NCBI GenBank assembly: GCA_041392475.1
Contig: JAWKLZ010000001.1
Span: forward strand, 558,001 to 622,000
DNA length: 64,000 nucleotides
Direction: 5' to 3'
Origin: Chitinophagales bacterium
GTDB taxonomy: Bacteria; Bacteroidota; Bacteroidia; Chitinophagales; UBA2359
Positions 55,659 to 64,000 of this stretch are shown here, one piece after another; the first letter of the stretch is position 1; every line of letters begins with the position of its first letter. The position numbers and the translations under genes are program-made. The notes below the pieces were generated by a model. The model saw only the letters and a list, made by a program, of their open reading frames with translations. It searched no databases and was not told the DNA's origin.

Positions 55659-56234
55659 TTAGTAATTTTTTAGAAAAACAACTAATTTTTCAATAGCTTT
55701 TGCTCGATGGCTGATCTTATTTTTTTCGTCTGCATCCATTTCTGCAAAGGTTTGGCTGTATCCTTCTGGCACAAAAACAGGGTCATAACCAAAACCTTTG
55801 TCGCCTCTAAGTGAATCAATTATGCTACCTTTTACGATACCTTCAAATTGATATTCCTGCCCTTCGAGTATCAATGAAACAACTGTTCGGAACTGTGCTT
55901 GCCGGTTTTCGATGCCCTTTAATTTTGACAACAATAAGCTTATATTGTCGCTTGCTTTGCATAATTCGCCTGCATATCGTGCTGATTTTACTCCTGGCTC
56001 GCCATTCAATGCAAAGACTTCTAAGCCAGTGTCTTCCGAAAAACAATTGACCCCAAATTTTTGGTGAATCACACTCGATTTTTCGTAGGCATTTTCCTCC
56101 AAAGTGTCGTGAGGTTCGGGAATATCGTCCGTAAAACCAAACTCTTTGAGGCTTACTACTTCAAATTTATCGCCAACCACCTTTTTTACCTCCGAAACTT
56201 TATTTGGGTTGTTCGTAGCAAAAATTAATTTCAT
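55659..56234 (-). CDS. rdgB: XTP/dITP diphosphatase (non-canonical purine NTPase)
   Basis: A 191-residue HAM1/RdgB enzyme that hydrolyses dITP, XTP and dXTP to monophosphates and so protects DNA and RNA. Seen: FATNNPNKVSEVKKV at the N-terminus, SEDTGLEVFALNGEPGVKSARYAG (about 65-90), GDKGFGYDPVFVPEGYSQTFAEM and C-terminal ISHRAKAIEKL. The ATG overlaps the stop of the upstream 151-residue gene (ATGA, 56231-56234). Confidence 0.95.
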   Translation of the reverse strand: MKLIFATNNPNKVSEVKKVVGDKFEVVSLKEFGFTDDIPEPHDTLEENAYEKSSVIHQKFGVNCFSEDTGLEVFALNGEPGVKSARYAGELCKASDNISLLLSKLKGIENRQAQFRTVVSLILEGQEYQFEGIVKGSIIDSLRGDKGFGYDPVFVPEGYSQTFAEMDADEKNKISHRAKAIEKLVVFLKNY

Positions 56235-56686
56235 AGTTCAAACATTTTTTGCAAATTTCTCCAAAGATATGTTTTTCGTTGTACATCCTTTGAGATAGTC
56301 GTAAGATCATCCGCCAACAAAATTTGACAGCCTCTAAAGGTGAGCAACTGATACAAGCCCAATCGAATGTTTAATCCCAAAGAAGAAGGCTTCAATCCAA
56401 ACACAATCAGTCTATTGGATTGTGTTTGTTCAAGTATAGATTTGAAGGAAAAAGACTCGGTCTGAGCATGAAAAATGGCAACTTGCTCCATATCGACCTT
56501 TGCAGCCTTCAATATTTTCTCCAACAAATCCCATTCTATCTTGGGAAATTCATCTTTTGCATAATTCGCTACAAGGGCTATTTTCTTGTCTGCATTTGAG
56601 ACATCACTTGAAGGTTCCTCCGTTTTTAAACTATAGAGTTCTTCTTCAAATAGCTTGGAAATACTTACTTTATTGAATTCAAACAT
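56231..56686 (-). CDS. Uncharacterised protein translationally coupled to rdgB
   Basis: 151 residues, no signal peptide or membrane helix, so cytoplasmic. Its stop overlaps the rdgB start as ATGA and it starts three bases after the stop of the TonB-receptor gene. The segment VFGLKPSSLGLNIRLGLYQLL followed by LWRNLQKMF is a conserved-looking block; I suspect a phylum-specific family, possibly linked to DNA metabolism through the rdgB neighbour, but no function can be assigned. Confidence 0.6.
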   Translation of the reverse strand: MFEFNKVSISKLFEEELYSLKTEEPSSDVSNADKKIALVANYAKDEFPKIEWDLLEKILKAAKVDMEQVAIFHAQTESFSFKSILEQTQSNRLIVFGLKPSSLGLNIRLGLYQLLTFRGCQILLADDLTTISKDVQRKTYLWRNLQKMFEL

Positions 56687-56689
56687 AAA

Positions 56690-59095
56690 TCAAAATTTAA
56701 AATTCCATGTCACTGACGGAATAATCGGAAAAATAGACACCTGCTTTAATTTGATATCCACTGAGCCATTCGTAATGCCGGTACCACCTGTTTCATCGTT
56801 GATTTCTGGAACTGCATACACGAAAAACGGATTTTGGCGGCTGTAAACATTGTAAATCGCTACGACTAATTCCGATTCAAAGTTAGGGTTTTTTTGCTTC
56901 TTTTCGGGGCTGCGGAGGTCACGAGTAGCCGCAATGTCGAAACGGTGATAGGGTTTCAAGCGGTAAGAATTTCGTGGACTATCGAAAGCCGAATAGACCC
57001 AACCTTCAATCACATAAAAACTATTCGGAATTGTCAAAGCCTGTCCTGTGCCATACACAAACGTTCCCGAAAGCTGCCACCTATCGCTCAACTTGTAAGA
57101 ACCCACTAACGAAAGGTCATGTGTGCGGTCATACCTTGCAGGAAAACTCTTGCCGCCGTTGATGTCTGGAAATTTCCTAGTAGTGCGTGAAAGCGTATAA
57201 CCTATCCATCCATTGAAGCGACCTTTCCGCTTTTTCAAAAACAACTCCAAACCATACGAACGTCCTGCACCAAATACAAATTGGTCTTCAATATTGGTGT
57301 TCAATTCTGGAACATAGGTTTCGGAAAATTCGATTTGGTTGTCCATGTTTCGGTAGTAGCCTTCAATTGAGGCTTCATATTTATCCTCTGCAAAATTGCG
57401 GAAAATTCCCAATGAGTATTGTTCTCCTCGTTGTGGTTTAACCTTTGCGGTACTCGGTACCCAAAGGTCGGTTGGTAAAGTTGAAGTAGCATTGGAGACG
57501 AGGTGAATGTATTGATTGCTAAATACATAACTTGCCTTCAATGAAGTTTGTTCATCAATCGTATAGCGCAAACTCAACCTGGGAGCAATGCCAAAATAAG
57601 TCTCAATAGGTTCTCCTTTGGCATACTGAATCGTATCTCTATCAATGTCCGAAATACCTGTTTGCACGATGTTTTGGTAAGGGCCTACTTGCCGAAAAGC
57701 CGAAGCCCGAATTCCCACATTTGCTTTCAGTCTTTTTCCAATACTAAATTCATCCTGTACATAAATCGCAGCTTCATGGGCGTATTGTTGGGTCAGTGTG
57801 TCGGTGTCAATGTTGGTCTCACCTACTTGTGCGTCAATGGTATAGGGAGTGAACGTATGGTAGGTGTAATTTGCGCCATATTTGATGGTGTGTTGGGGAT
57901 TGGGAAAATAGTCAAAATCGAGCTTGAAGTTCCAATCGTTTACACCCGAATAGAGGGAAGAACTGAAGTCATTGAAGTCGGTCTTTACTTCAAAGTTGTA
58001 AGAGTTGTAGATGGCAGAGATATTCAAAAACAACTTGTTGTTAAACAGGTGATTCCAGCGCATTGTTGCCGTTGCATTTCCCCACGGCATGTCTAACACA
58101 AAACCATCCGTTGAGCGGTAGTTTAAGACATCTCGCCCAAAATAACCACTGGCATAAATCCTATCTTTGTCCGAAAACTGGTAATTGATTTTGGTGTTGA
58201 GGTCGTAAAAAAAGTAGCCATTCCCTTCAAAGTTGGTTCCTTTCAAAAACGGCTGCGCCAATACATCGGCATACGTTCGTCGCCCCGAAATGAGGATGGA
58301 ACTTTTGTCTTTCACCAAAGGTCCTTGTAGGGTCAAACGGGAGGAAATCAAACCAATGCCGCCTGCGGCTTCCCATTCTTGGTTATTGCCTTCTTTCATT
58401 GCTATTTCTAAAACCGAGGACAACCGTCCTCCAAATTCGGCGGGCATACTGCCTTTGTGCAAGGTTGTATTTTTGATGGCATCTGGATTGAAGACCGAAA
58501 AGAAGCCGAACAAATGGCCTGTGTTGTAAACTACGGCTTCGTCCAACAATATCAAGTTTTGGTCAGGTCCTCCACCTCGCACATATAGCCCTGAATTGAT
58601 TTCGCCAGACGACATCACTCCTGGCAAGAGTTGAATCGCTCTCAATACATCTACTTCACCCAAAAGCGCAGGTAAAGATTTGATGCTTTCGATAGACAAA
58701 TCTACACGCCCCATGTCCGTACTTTGGACATTTTCATCTTTGCGTTTGGCAGTTACTTCAATGATGTCTTCCAATAATATTCCATCCTGCACCATTTTGA
58801 AGTTGAAAGAAATATTTTTATTCAGTTCGATGTCAATTTGTTGGGTGCTATACCCTAAAAATGAAGCTTCTATTTTGTATTTACCTTCGGGTAGAGTGAG
58901 CGAATAAAAACCATATAGATTGGCGGATGTACCTTGTACTTTGTTGTCGCTGTTATAGACGTTTGCGCCAATGAGTGTTTCTCCTGTTTTGAAGTCCTTA
59001 ATGTAGCCACTTAGGGTGTATTGGGATTGGGCGTGTAAGGCATTGAAGGAGAAAACTAAAAAGAGTAATATTTGGAGTATGTATTTGTATTTCAT
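56690..59095 (-). CDS. TonB-dependent outer-membrane receptor
   Basis: 801 residues: signal peptide 1-22 ending in LHAQ, CarboxypepD_reg-like domain about 25-110 (SGYIKDFKTGETLIGANVY), plug about 120-245 (DVLRAIQLLPGVMSSGEINSGLYVRGGGPDQNLILLDEA, then HKGSMPAEFGGRLSSVLEI), and a beta-barrel ending in VTWNFKF. It belongs to a different subfamily from the tandem pair at 4326/7713. No SusD-like lipoprotein or uptake gene is adjacent. It precedes the rdgB pair closely, so read-through is possible. Ligand unknown. Confidence 0.92.
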   Translation of the reverse strand: MKYKYILQILLFLVFSFNALHAQSQYTLSGYIKDFKTGETLIGANVYNSDNKVQGTSANLYGFYSLTLPEGKYKIEASFLGYSTQQIDIELNKNISFNFKMVQDGILLEDIIEVTAKRKDENVQSTDMGRVDLSIESIKSLPALLGEVDVLRAIQLLPGVMSSGEINSGLYVRGGGPDQNLILLDEAVVYNTGHLFGFFSVFNPDAIKNTTLHKGSMPAEFGGRLSSVLEIAMKEGNNQEWEAAGGIGLISSRLTLQGPLVKDKSSILISGRRTYADVLAQPFLKGTNFEGNGYFFYDLNTKINYQFSDKDRIYASGYFGRDVLNYRSTDGFVLDMPWGNATATMRWNHLFNNKLFLNISAIYNSYNFEVKTDFNDFSSSLYSGVNDWNFKLDFDYFPNPQHTIKYGANYTYHTFTPYTIDAQVGETNIDTDTLTQQYAHEAAIYVQDEFSIGKRLKANVGIRASAFRQVGPYQNIVQTGISDIDRDTIQYAKGEPIETYFGIAPRLSLRYTIDEQTSLKASYVFSNQYIHLVSNATSTLPTDLWVPSTAKVKPQRGEQYSLGIFRNFAEDKYEASIEGYYRNMDNQIEFSETYVPELNTNIEDQFVFGAGRSYGLELFLKKRKGRFNGWIGYTLSRTTRKFPDINGGKSFPARYDRTHDLSLVGSYKLSDRWQLSGTFVYGTGQALTIPNSFYVIEGWVYSAFDSPRNSYRLKPYHRFDIAATRDLRSPEKKQKNPNFESELVVAIYNVYSRQNPFFVYAVPEINDETGGTGITNGSVDIKLKQVSIFPIIPSVTWNFKF

Positions 59096-59323
59096 GGGTT
59101 GTTTGTCAAATCATAGAATTTACAAAGCTACAATGTTGTAGAGCAAGATAAAGTTCATGGAAGTTGGTAGTTTTATGTGTTGATATGGATTTTTACCAAG
59201 ACCAAAGTAGAGTGGCATAATTTTAGAAGCTTTATCTTCTGTTTTAGAGAAAAATGTTTGATGTCTGTTTTGTAGATTTATCAATGAACAACTAAAAATA
59301 AGTTTATAGTTAACACCTATCGC

Positions 59324-61039
59324 ATGAATATAAAATGGCTTTTTGATTATCTTCTAAATTTTGGCATCAAAAAAGAGGACAACAAAGAAATTGCTCTCAA
59401 AGTACGTATGCTTAATGTTGATGCTTTGATGAGTACACTTATTCCAATTTTTGTTTTGTTAGCTTATTATATAGACAGAGTATATCTTCATCCATTGTTG
59501 GTGGCTCTTTTAATTGGGACAATTTTTGTTTCATGGATAGTATTTGCATTGAATCGGTTTTATTTGCATTCTGTATCTAATGTTTTGATGCTTAGTTATT
59601 TTTTAATAGTTATTTTGTTTTTAGCATTTTGGTTGGGTGAAGAATCTTATCTTCATTTATTGTTGATAGCGATTGGAATGTCTGGCTTTATTTATTATTT
59701 GGGGCGACCTTACCAATCTTTTGCTGTATTCGGTAGCTACATGGGAATCTTTGGTATCTTGTATTTGTTGGATTTTGAGTTTTTCTACGGTAGGTTGGAA
59801 TTGGACTCAAAATCAATGAGTTTTATCAAAAACGTTTCCATTTCTGCGTTCTTCATCATCTTGATTTACAAAATGCTTGGTTTGGTATTGATTTATGAGG
59901 AATTGCTGCGTGCAACCAGAGAAAGCGAGGTTTCGTTTCGGAATCTATATGAGTACAATCCTGTGGGAATTGCAATATCCGATGGAATAGGAATCATCAC
60001 TCAAGCAAATCCTACTTTATGTGATTGGTTGGGATATGAAGAAAAAGAATTGATTGGTTTATCTGCGGCGGATATTTCTTTTGAAAAAGATAGAGAGAGA
60101 GAACGAATTGCAGCTAAGGATTTGGTTGAGGATGAAAGCGATAATTTTGTGATAGAAAAACGATTTATCAAAAAGACTGGAGAAATTGTTTGGAGTAATT
60201 TATCTGTTGCTGTTATTAGAGATAAGCAAAGGCACATTGTTAATGCTATTGGGATGGTCGAAGATATTAGCAAGCGGAAAAAACAGCAGTTAATCATTGA
60301 AAACAATGTAGAACAATTAAATCTCAAAAATGCAGAATTGAAAAAATATATCGAGTCTAATATGCAACTCGAAAATTTTGCATATATCGCTTCGCACGAT
60401 CTCAAAGAGCCTATCTGTTCTATACAAGGTTTGGTAGATCTATTGGAATTGTCGGCGAGTGAAAAATTTGATGAGGATGAAAAACAGTATTTACTGATGT
60501 TGAAGAAGGCAACAATCAACATGCAAAAATTAATAGAAGATTTGCTTACCTATTCGAGGGTTAACTCGCAAAGTGTGAATTTTGATATATTGAACATTAA
60601 CTGTTTATTAGAAACTATCCAATTTGACCTCAGAGCAAAAATCCAAGAAAAAAATGCAAGCATTCAAGTAGAAAATTTACCGACTGCCATTAATGCAGAC
60701 GCTACTAAATTTCGTCAATTACTTCAAAACCTTATCACAAACGCAATCAAATTTCAGGCAGAAGGGATTACTCCTGTTGTGAAAATTAGCTGCACAGACC
60801 AAGGGGGGCATTGGCTATTTGCAGTTCAAGACAATGGAATTGGTATTCAACCAGAATTTCATGAGAAAATATTTTTATTATTTCGCCGTCTACATTCTCG
60901 TAGCGAATTTGAAGGAACGGGGATCGGCCTGGCCATCTGCAAAAAAATTGTAGAAGAACACGGAGGACGAATTTGGGTAGATTCGAACGGAAACAAAGGA
61001 ACAACGTTTTATTTTTCGATTCATAAAAACCTTGCATAA
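59324..61039 (+). CDS. PAS-domain sensor histidine kinase
   Basis: 571 residues. Six hydrophobic helices, about 35-190, form the sensor; a PAS domain spans about 202-320 (YNPVGIAISDGIGIITQANP); a coiled linker follows; then HisKA with the H-box FAYIASHDLKEPI (His358) and the HATPase domain with LITNAIKFQ, DNGIGI and GTGIGLAICKKI. It would autophosphorylate and pass phosphate to a response regulator, which is not encoded nearby (an orphan kinase). The loops between the helices are short, so the signal is probably sensed within the membrane or by PAS. Confidence 0.93.
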   Translation: MNIKWLFDYLLNFGIKKEDNKEIALKVRMLNVDALMSTLIPIFVLLAYYIDRVYLHPLLVALLIGTIFVSWIVFALNRFYLHSVSNVLMLSYFLIVILFLAFWLGEESYLHLLLIAIGMSGFIYYLGRPYQSFAVFGSYMGIFGILYLLDFEFFYGRLELDSKSMSFIKNVSISAFFIILIYKMLGLVLIYEELLRATRESEVSFRNLYEYNPVGIAISDGIGIITQANPTLCDWLGYEEKELIGLSAADISFEKDRERERIAAKDLVEDESDNFVIEKRFIKKTGEIVWSNLSVAVIRDKQRHIVNAIGMVEDISKRKKQQLIIENNVEQLNLKNAELKKYIESNMQLENFAYIASHDLKEPICSIQGLVDLLELSASEKFDEDEKQYLLMLKKATINMQKLIEDLLTYSRVNSQSVNFDILNINCLLETIQFDLRAKIQEKNASIQVENLPTAINADATKFRQLLQNLITNAIKFQAEGITPVVKISCTDQGGHWLFAVQDNGIGIQPEFHEKIFLLFRRLHSRSEFEGTGIGLAICKKIVEEHGGRIWVDSNGNKGTTFYFSIHKNLA

Positions 61040-61214
61040 AAACGCAGCAAAAATAACTGGGTTTTTCCCTTAGAATATTTACCTTTAAATTTAATTAAGT
61101 AACGGTCAAAAAATAAGTTGTGCATTTGAAATTTCCAACAATCTGATTTCGTGGTTTTTTCATTTTAATTCTTATTCGTTACTAAATAGTCTAACCCTTA
61201 AAATCGTTCCTTAT

Positions 61215-61937
61215 ATGCGTCTTAATAGACATCCTTTTTTCATATTACTGATTGGTGCTATTGTTGGCTGTGCATTGACATTTTTTGGACTCAACTCACA
61301 AATATCAAAATTATCCAATCAAGTTGATTCCTTGCGAACAGGTGGAATCATAGGCAATGCCATGGTTGACAGTAGCCAACTCCTTAAAAAACCTGCTAAT
61401 AAAATCTTGTTTCGAGAAACCTTTGACAGCAATATCAATAATTGGACAGCTAAAATCACCGAAACTTCTACTCGCCTTGTGTATGGAGGTAAATTCATAT
61501 TTGAATATGGAGAAGATAATTTTTTTACTTGGGCAACAGTTTCCTTACCTGACAGTATTCCGACTGACTACGATGTGGAACTAATTGCAGACCACAAAAA
61601 AGGTAGCGAAGATTCAGAGTATGGCTTGTTTTTTTGTACTGATGAAAATAATTTTGTCCGCTATTGTATTACCAAATCTGGATACGTTAGCGTCAATATC
61701 AAAACAAATGGAGAATATCTACCACGCCCTTTTCCAATCACCGCAGGTTTTGACAATGAAGACGGGATGCAGGATGTTTGGATAGTGAAAGTACGGGGGG
61801 ATATGGTCCAATATTACATCAATGGCACACTCGCTTATGAGGGCGCTAAAGGATTGAATTGGAATTATGTAGGTGTATTTGTAGAAGATAAACAGACAGT
61901 AGAGTTCGATGAACTAACGATTGTAGAAGGTAAATAG
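61215..61937 (+). CDS. Anchored protein with LamG-like beta-sandwich, unknown function
   Basis: 240 residues. One transmembrane or signal-anchor helix, about 8-27 (FFILLIGAIVGCALTFFGL), is followed by a short coiled-coil-like stretch (ISKLSNQVDSL) and a beta-rich domain, about 65-238. This domain has FRETFDSNINNWTAK at the start and DMVQYYINGTLAYEGAKG with VEFDELTIVEG at the end, the pattern of concanavalin-like/LamG folds that often bind glycans. Convergent with the WD40 gene, three bases between stops; 175 bases after the kinase gene. Confidence 0.7.
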   Translation: MRLNRHPFFILLIGAIVGCALTFFGLNSQISKLSNQVDSLRTGGIIGNAMVDSSQLLKKPANKILFRETFDSNINNWTAKITETSTRLVYGGKFIFEYGEDNFFTWATVSLPDSIPTDYDVELIADHKKGSEDSEYGLFFCTDENNFVRYCITKSGYVSVNIKTNGEYLPRPFPITAGFDNEDGMQDVWIVKVRGDMVQYYINGTLAYEGAKGLNWNYVGVFVEDKQTVEFDELTIVEGK

Positions 61938-61940
61938 AGC

Positions 61941-64000
61941 TCACTTCAAATCAAACCATTCTTTGTCTGCCTCTGTCAATTCTGGAACACCCAACTGATT
62001 CACTTTTTCGATTAATTTTTCGCTATCTACATACTCAATAAATACACCTTGGGAGGTAAAAATAAGTAGGTATTGAAGGTCATAACTGGGCATTGCTGCA
62101 ATTATTGAATGGTGTTTTGTAATGTCCTGCAACAATTTCCCCGATTTATCCCAAATTTTAGCCAAACCATCCATAGAGGTTGTCAATATTTGGTCATTGT
62201 TACCCAAAAAACATGCATCTGAAAGTCCTAATGTATGCCCTTTGTAATCCAGTCGAATCACCTGATTACCATTTGTTTGCCAAATTTTTCCTGCTTTATC
62301 ATTTGAAGCCGTTACCAAATAATTGCCATTAGGCGAAAAGCGTGCATGAATCACGGGGCTTGTATGCCCTTGCAGCATCATCACCTTTTCAGCAGTTTGA
62401 GTATTCCAAATAGTTGCCATTTTATCATCAGCAGCAGAGGCCAAGAATTGACCATCGTTAGAAAAATGAATAGAATTAATGGGAGCTTGATGTGCTTTCA
62501 ATTCCTTAACCAATTTTTTCTTTTCCCAATCATAGAAGCGAACACAACCATCTGACGAACCAATTGCAATCAATTGACTATTTGTTGGTGAAAATTCTGC
62601 AAATAATTGTGAACTGTTAATTTTCAGACTATCCATTAATACTTGCTCCTTCCAATCCCAAACCTTCAAAGTGCTGTCTGTCCCTGTACTCAACAAATAT
62701 TTGCCATCCTCAGAGAAATCTAAATGAAGTATTCCCGTTTGTTGATGTGTCCATATAGACTGGGTTTCATTATTAAAATTCCGTACTTCAATTTGGTCTT
62801 TTGCAATGTCAGCAAACAAGTAATCAGCAGGAGAAATCGCAGGACAATGGAAAGTTCCTTCAAAAAAGGGAATGGGTTTTGCCTTCCAATTCCAAAATTT
62901 AAGGCTTCCTTCTGCCGAAACTGTCATTATTTGCTTTTCGTTTGCCGAAAATCGTGCGCTTCGAATAGCCGAATTTTGCTCTTTCAACAGCAAACCTTCA
63001 ATCTCTGTTGCCACACCTTTTACCTCATCCCACTTCCATATCTTGGTAGAAAAGTCATCAGATGCGGTAATAATGAATTTATAATTACTAGAAAAATAAG
63101 CTGTATTAACTGCCGATTGATGTTCCTTCAATACCATCTTTTCCTTCAATTCCCTCCCGTTAATTTGCCAAATTCTTGAAGTGCCATCATCAGCCGCCGC
63201 TAAAATATACTGGTCATCTTTCGAAAATTGAAGTGAATGAAAGTTGGTGGAAAAAGTTTTGGAAAATATGGATTTATACTTGAGATTATTCCCTTTTCGC
63301 TGCAATACTTCAATAGTATTGCCATAGTGCAGTAGGATATATTTTTGGTTGCGACTCCAACTTACTTTTGTAATTTGTTGATTTGGTACAGGTAGCACAA
63401 GCAAGAGATTGCCGTCATCATCCCATATTTTGGCTTCTCCATAAGCACCTGTCAATACATAACGACCGTTTTCTGAAATTTGGAGATCACGAAGATTTCC
63501 TGATAATCCTTTGAAATTGCTTAAAAACAAAGCATCTCGATTCCAAATTTTTATGGTGCTATCCATTGAAGCCGTAAAAATATATTCTCCATCAGGAGAG
63601 TATTGGGCAGCAACAATAGGTGCTGAATGTCCTTTTACGAAAATTTGTTCATGACCAGGTTCTTCTAATATCAAAAGGTTAGATTGTTTCTCAAAAGTAA
63701 GGAGTAACTGCGTATTGTCAGGTGAGAATTGGATATCCCTTATAGACTCATCAAAATTGTTTACAATACCATAAAATGGGGCTGCAAATTTTTGACTGTC
63801 AATTTGAAAAGGTTGATGGTAATAAATTTTATTGAGGAGGAAATTATTTTTGATGAGAGAGTCGTTTTTGCGGGCATATTCCGAAATTCTAAATGCTTTT
63901 ACCAAATCTCCTTGTTCAAGTAGTAAGTCTGCTTGCGTATTCAAATAGCGTTTTTCAATATTCATTTGTTGCTGCAAGGCAAAACTACTCAAACTATCTG
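61941..64000 (-). CDS. WD40-repeat protein, 5' partial (probable STAND-type C-terminal part)
   Basis: The frame is open to the window edge, so the N-terminus is missing; at least 686 codons are visible. Residues to about 60 have a helical segment (DLLLEQGDLVKAFRISEYARKN) of the kind that links an ATPase or TPR region to WD40 repeats in large signalling proteins. Ten or more WD40 repeats follow (FSPDGEYIFTASMDSTIKIW, FSANEKQIMTVSAEGSLKFW, FSNDGQFLASAADDKMATIW, FLGNNDQILTTSMDGLAKIW), enough for one or two propellers. Such proteins are often nSTAND NTPases, but the NTPase is not in view. Confidence 0.8.
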   Translation of the reverse strand, partial: DSLSSFALQQQMNIEKRYLNTQADLLLEQGDLVKAFRISEYARKNDSLIKNNFLLNKIYYHQPFQIDSQKFAAPFYGIVNNFDESIRDIQFSPDNTQLLLTFEKQSNLLILEEPGHEQIFVKGHSAPIVAAQYSPDGEYIFTASMDSTIKIWNRDALFLSNFKGLSGNLRDLQISENGRYVLTGAYGEAKIWDDDGNLLLVLPVPNQQITKVSWSRNQKYILLHYGNTIEVLQRKGNNLKYKSIFSKTFSTNFHSLQFSKDDQYILAAADDGTSRIWQINGRELKEKMVLKEHQSAVNTAYFSSNYKFIITASDDFSTKIWKWDEVKGVATEIEGLLLKEQNSAIRSARFSANEKQIMTVSAEGSLKFWNWKAKPIPFFEGTFHCPAISPADYLFADIAKDQIEVRNFNNETQSIWTHQQTGILHLDFSEDGKYLLSTGTDSTLKVWDWKEQVLMDSLKINSSQLFAEFSPTNSQLIAIGSSDGCVRFYDWEKKKLVKELKAHQAPINSIHFSNDGQFLASAADDKMATIWNTQTAEKVMMLQGHTSPVIHARFSPNGNYLVTASNDKAGKIWQTNGNQVIRLDYKGHTLGLSDACFLGNNDQILTTSMDGLAKIWDKSGKLLQDITKHHSIIAAMPSYDLQYLLIFTSQGVFIEYVDSEKLIEKVNQLGVPELTEADKEWFDLK

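Noticed and set aside
59128..59141. CTACAA-TG-TTGTAG inverted repeat before the histidine kinase gene
   Set aside because: Arms of only six bases in AT-rich DNA; occurrence by chance is likely.
1..64000. tRNA, rRNA, prophage, insertion sequence or defence island
   Set aside because: No cloverleaf, transposase, integrase, capsid or known defence gene seen; spacers are mostly too short for RNA genes.

Overview
The window looks like a chromosomal segment of a Bacteroidota bacterium, probably of the Saprospiria/Chitinophagia-Cytophagia side of the phylum. This is an inference from gene content. The supporting features are three TonB-dependent receptors with CarboxypepD_reg-like N-terminal domains, many short secretory signals ending in Ala-Gln or in a lipobox Cys, a mevalonate-kinase-like GHMP kinase, ECF sigma factors followed by membrane partner proteins, AT-rich start regions without clear Shine-Dalgarno sequences, and -33/-7 promoter elements of the Bacteroidota type (TTTG ... 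TAnnTTTG). Base composition is AT-rich and even, with no obvious foreign island. I see no rRNA, tRNA, CRISPR array, insertion sequence or prophage.

Layout. 1-3.8 kb: end of an ArsR-type regulator, dapD (lysine/peptidoglycan precursor), a secreted serine hydrolase of the beta-lactamase fold and glmM (cell-wall amino sugar). 4.3-10.7 kb: two tandem paralogous TonB-dependent receptors, each with its own promoter. 10.9-17.2 kb, all minus strand: glycosylasparaginase, a quinone-oxidoreductase-like MDR, the two membrane subunits of a TRAP transporter (no binding protein), an ECF sigma factor coupled to a soluble anti-sigma-like protein, and an unusual sigma-region-2-like protein. 17.3-25.6 kb: a zinc-ribbon membrane protein, then a giant alpha-2-macroglobulin with an intact thioester motif and an embedded CarboxypepD/TonB-plug module, encoded downstream of a DUF4139/MuiA-like protein. 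25.8-30.1 kb: a GH92 lipoprotein and moeA. 30.2-34.0 kb: a fatty-acid cluster (acyl-CoA synthetase, quinone reductase, dienoyl-CoA isomerase).

34.2-38 kb: a nucleotidyltransferase and three lipoproteins (beta-propeller, TPR, PEGA-like). 38.1-42.1 kb: thrS, infC with a non-AUG start, and an LpxL-like acyltransferase. 42.1-49.4 kb: MaoC hydratase, mevalonate-kinase-like GHMP kinase, SET-domain protein, a large secreted protein of unknown function, lipoproteins and an SGNH hydrolase. 49.4-53.6 kb: two polytopic membrane proteins (one GT-C-like), a GT2 glycosyltransferase and miaE. 53.6-59.1 kb: ECF sigma plus membrane partner, rdgB, a coupled unknown gene and a third TonB receptor. 59.3-64 kb: a PAS histidine kinase, an anchored LamG-like protein and the C-terminal part of a WD40 protein that runs off the window.

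Most of the content is housekeeping and cell-envelope biology. The signals that annotation alone does not explain are: (i) strong over-representation of the 7-mer TTGAAGG/CCTTCAA on both strands in genes and spacers; (ii) a 36-bp near-perfect palindrome between the MuiA/macroglobulin unit and the GH92 gene; (iii) the macroglobulin-plug fusion; (iv) the sigma-like/ECF/anti-sigma/TRAP cluster; (v) a MITE-like 162-bp imperfect palindrome and a second small family of dispersed hairpin sequence. All counts were made by eye, and all family assignments come from motif recognition without a database search.
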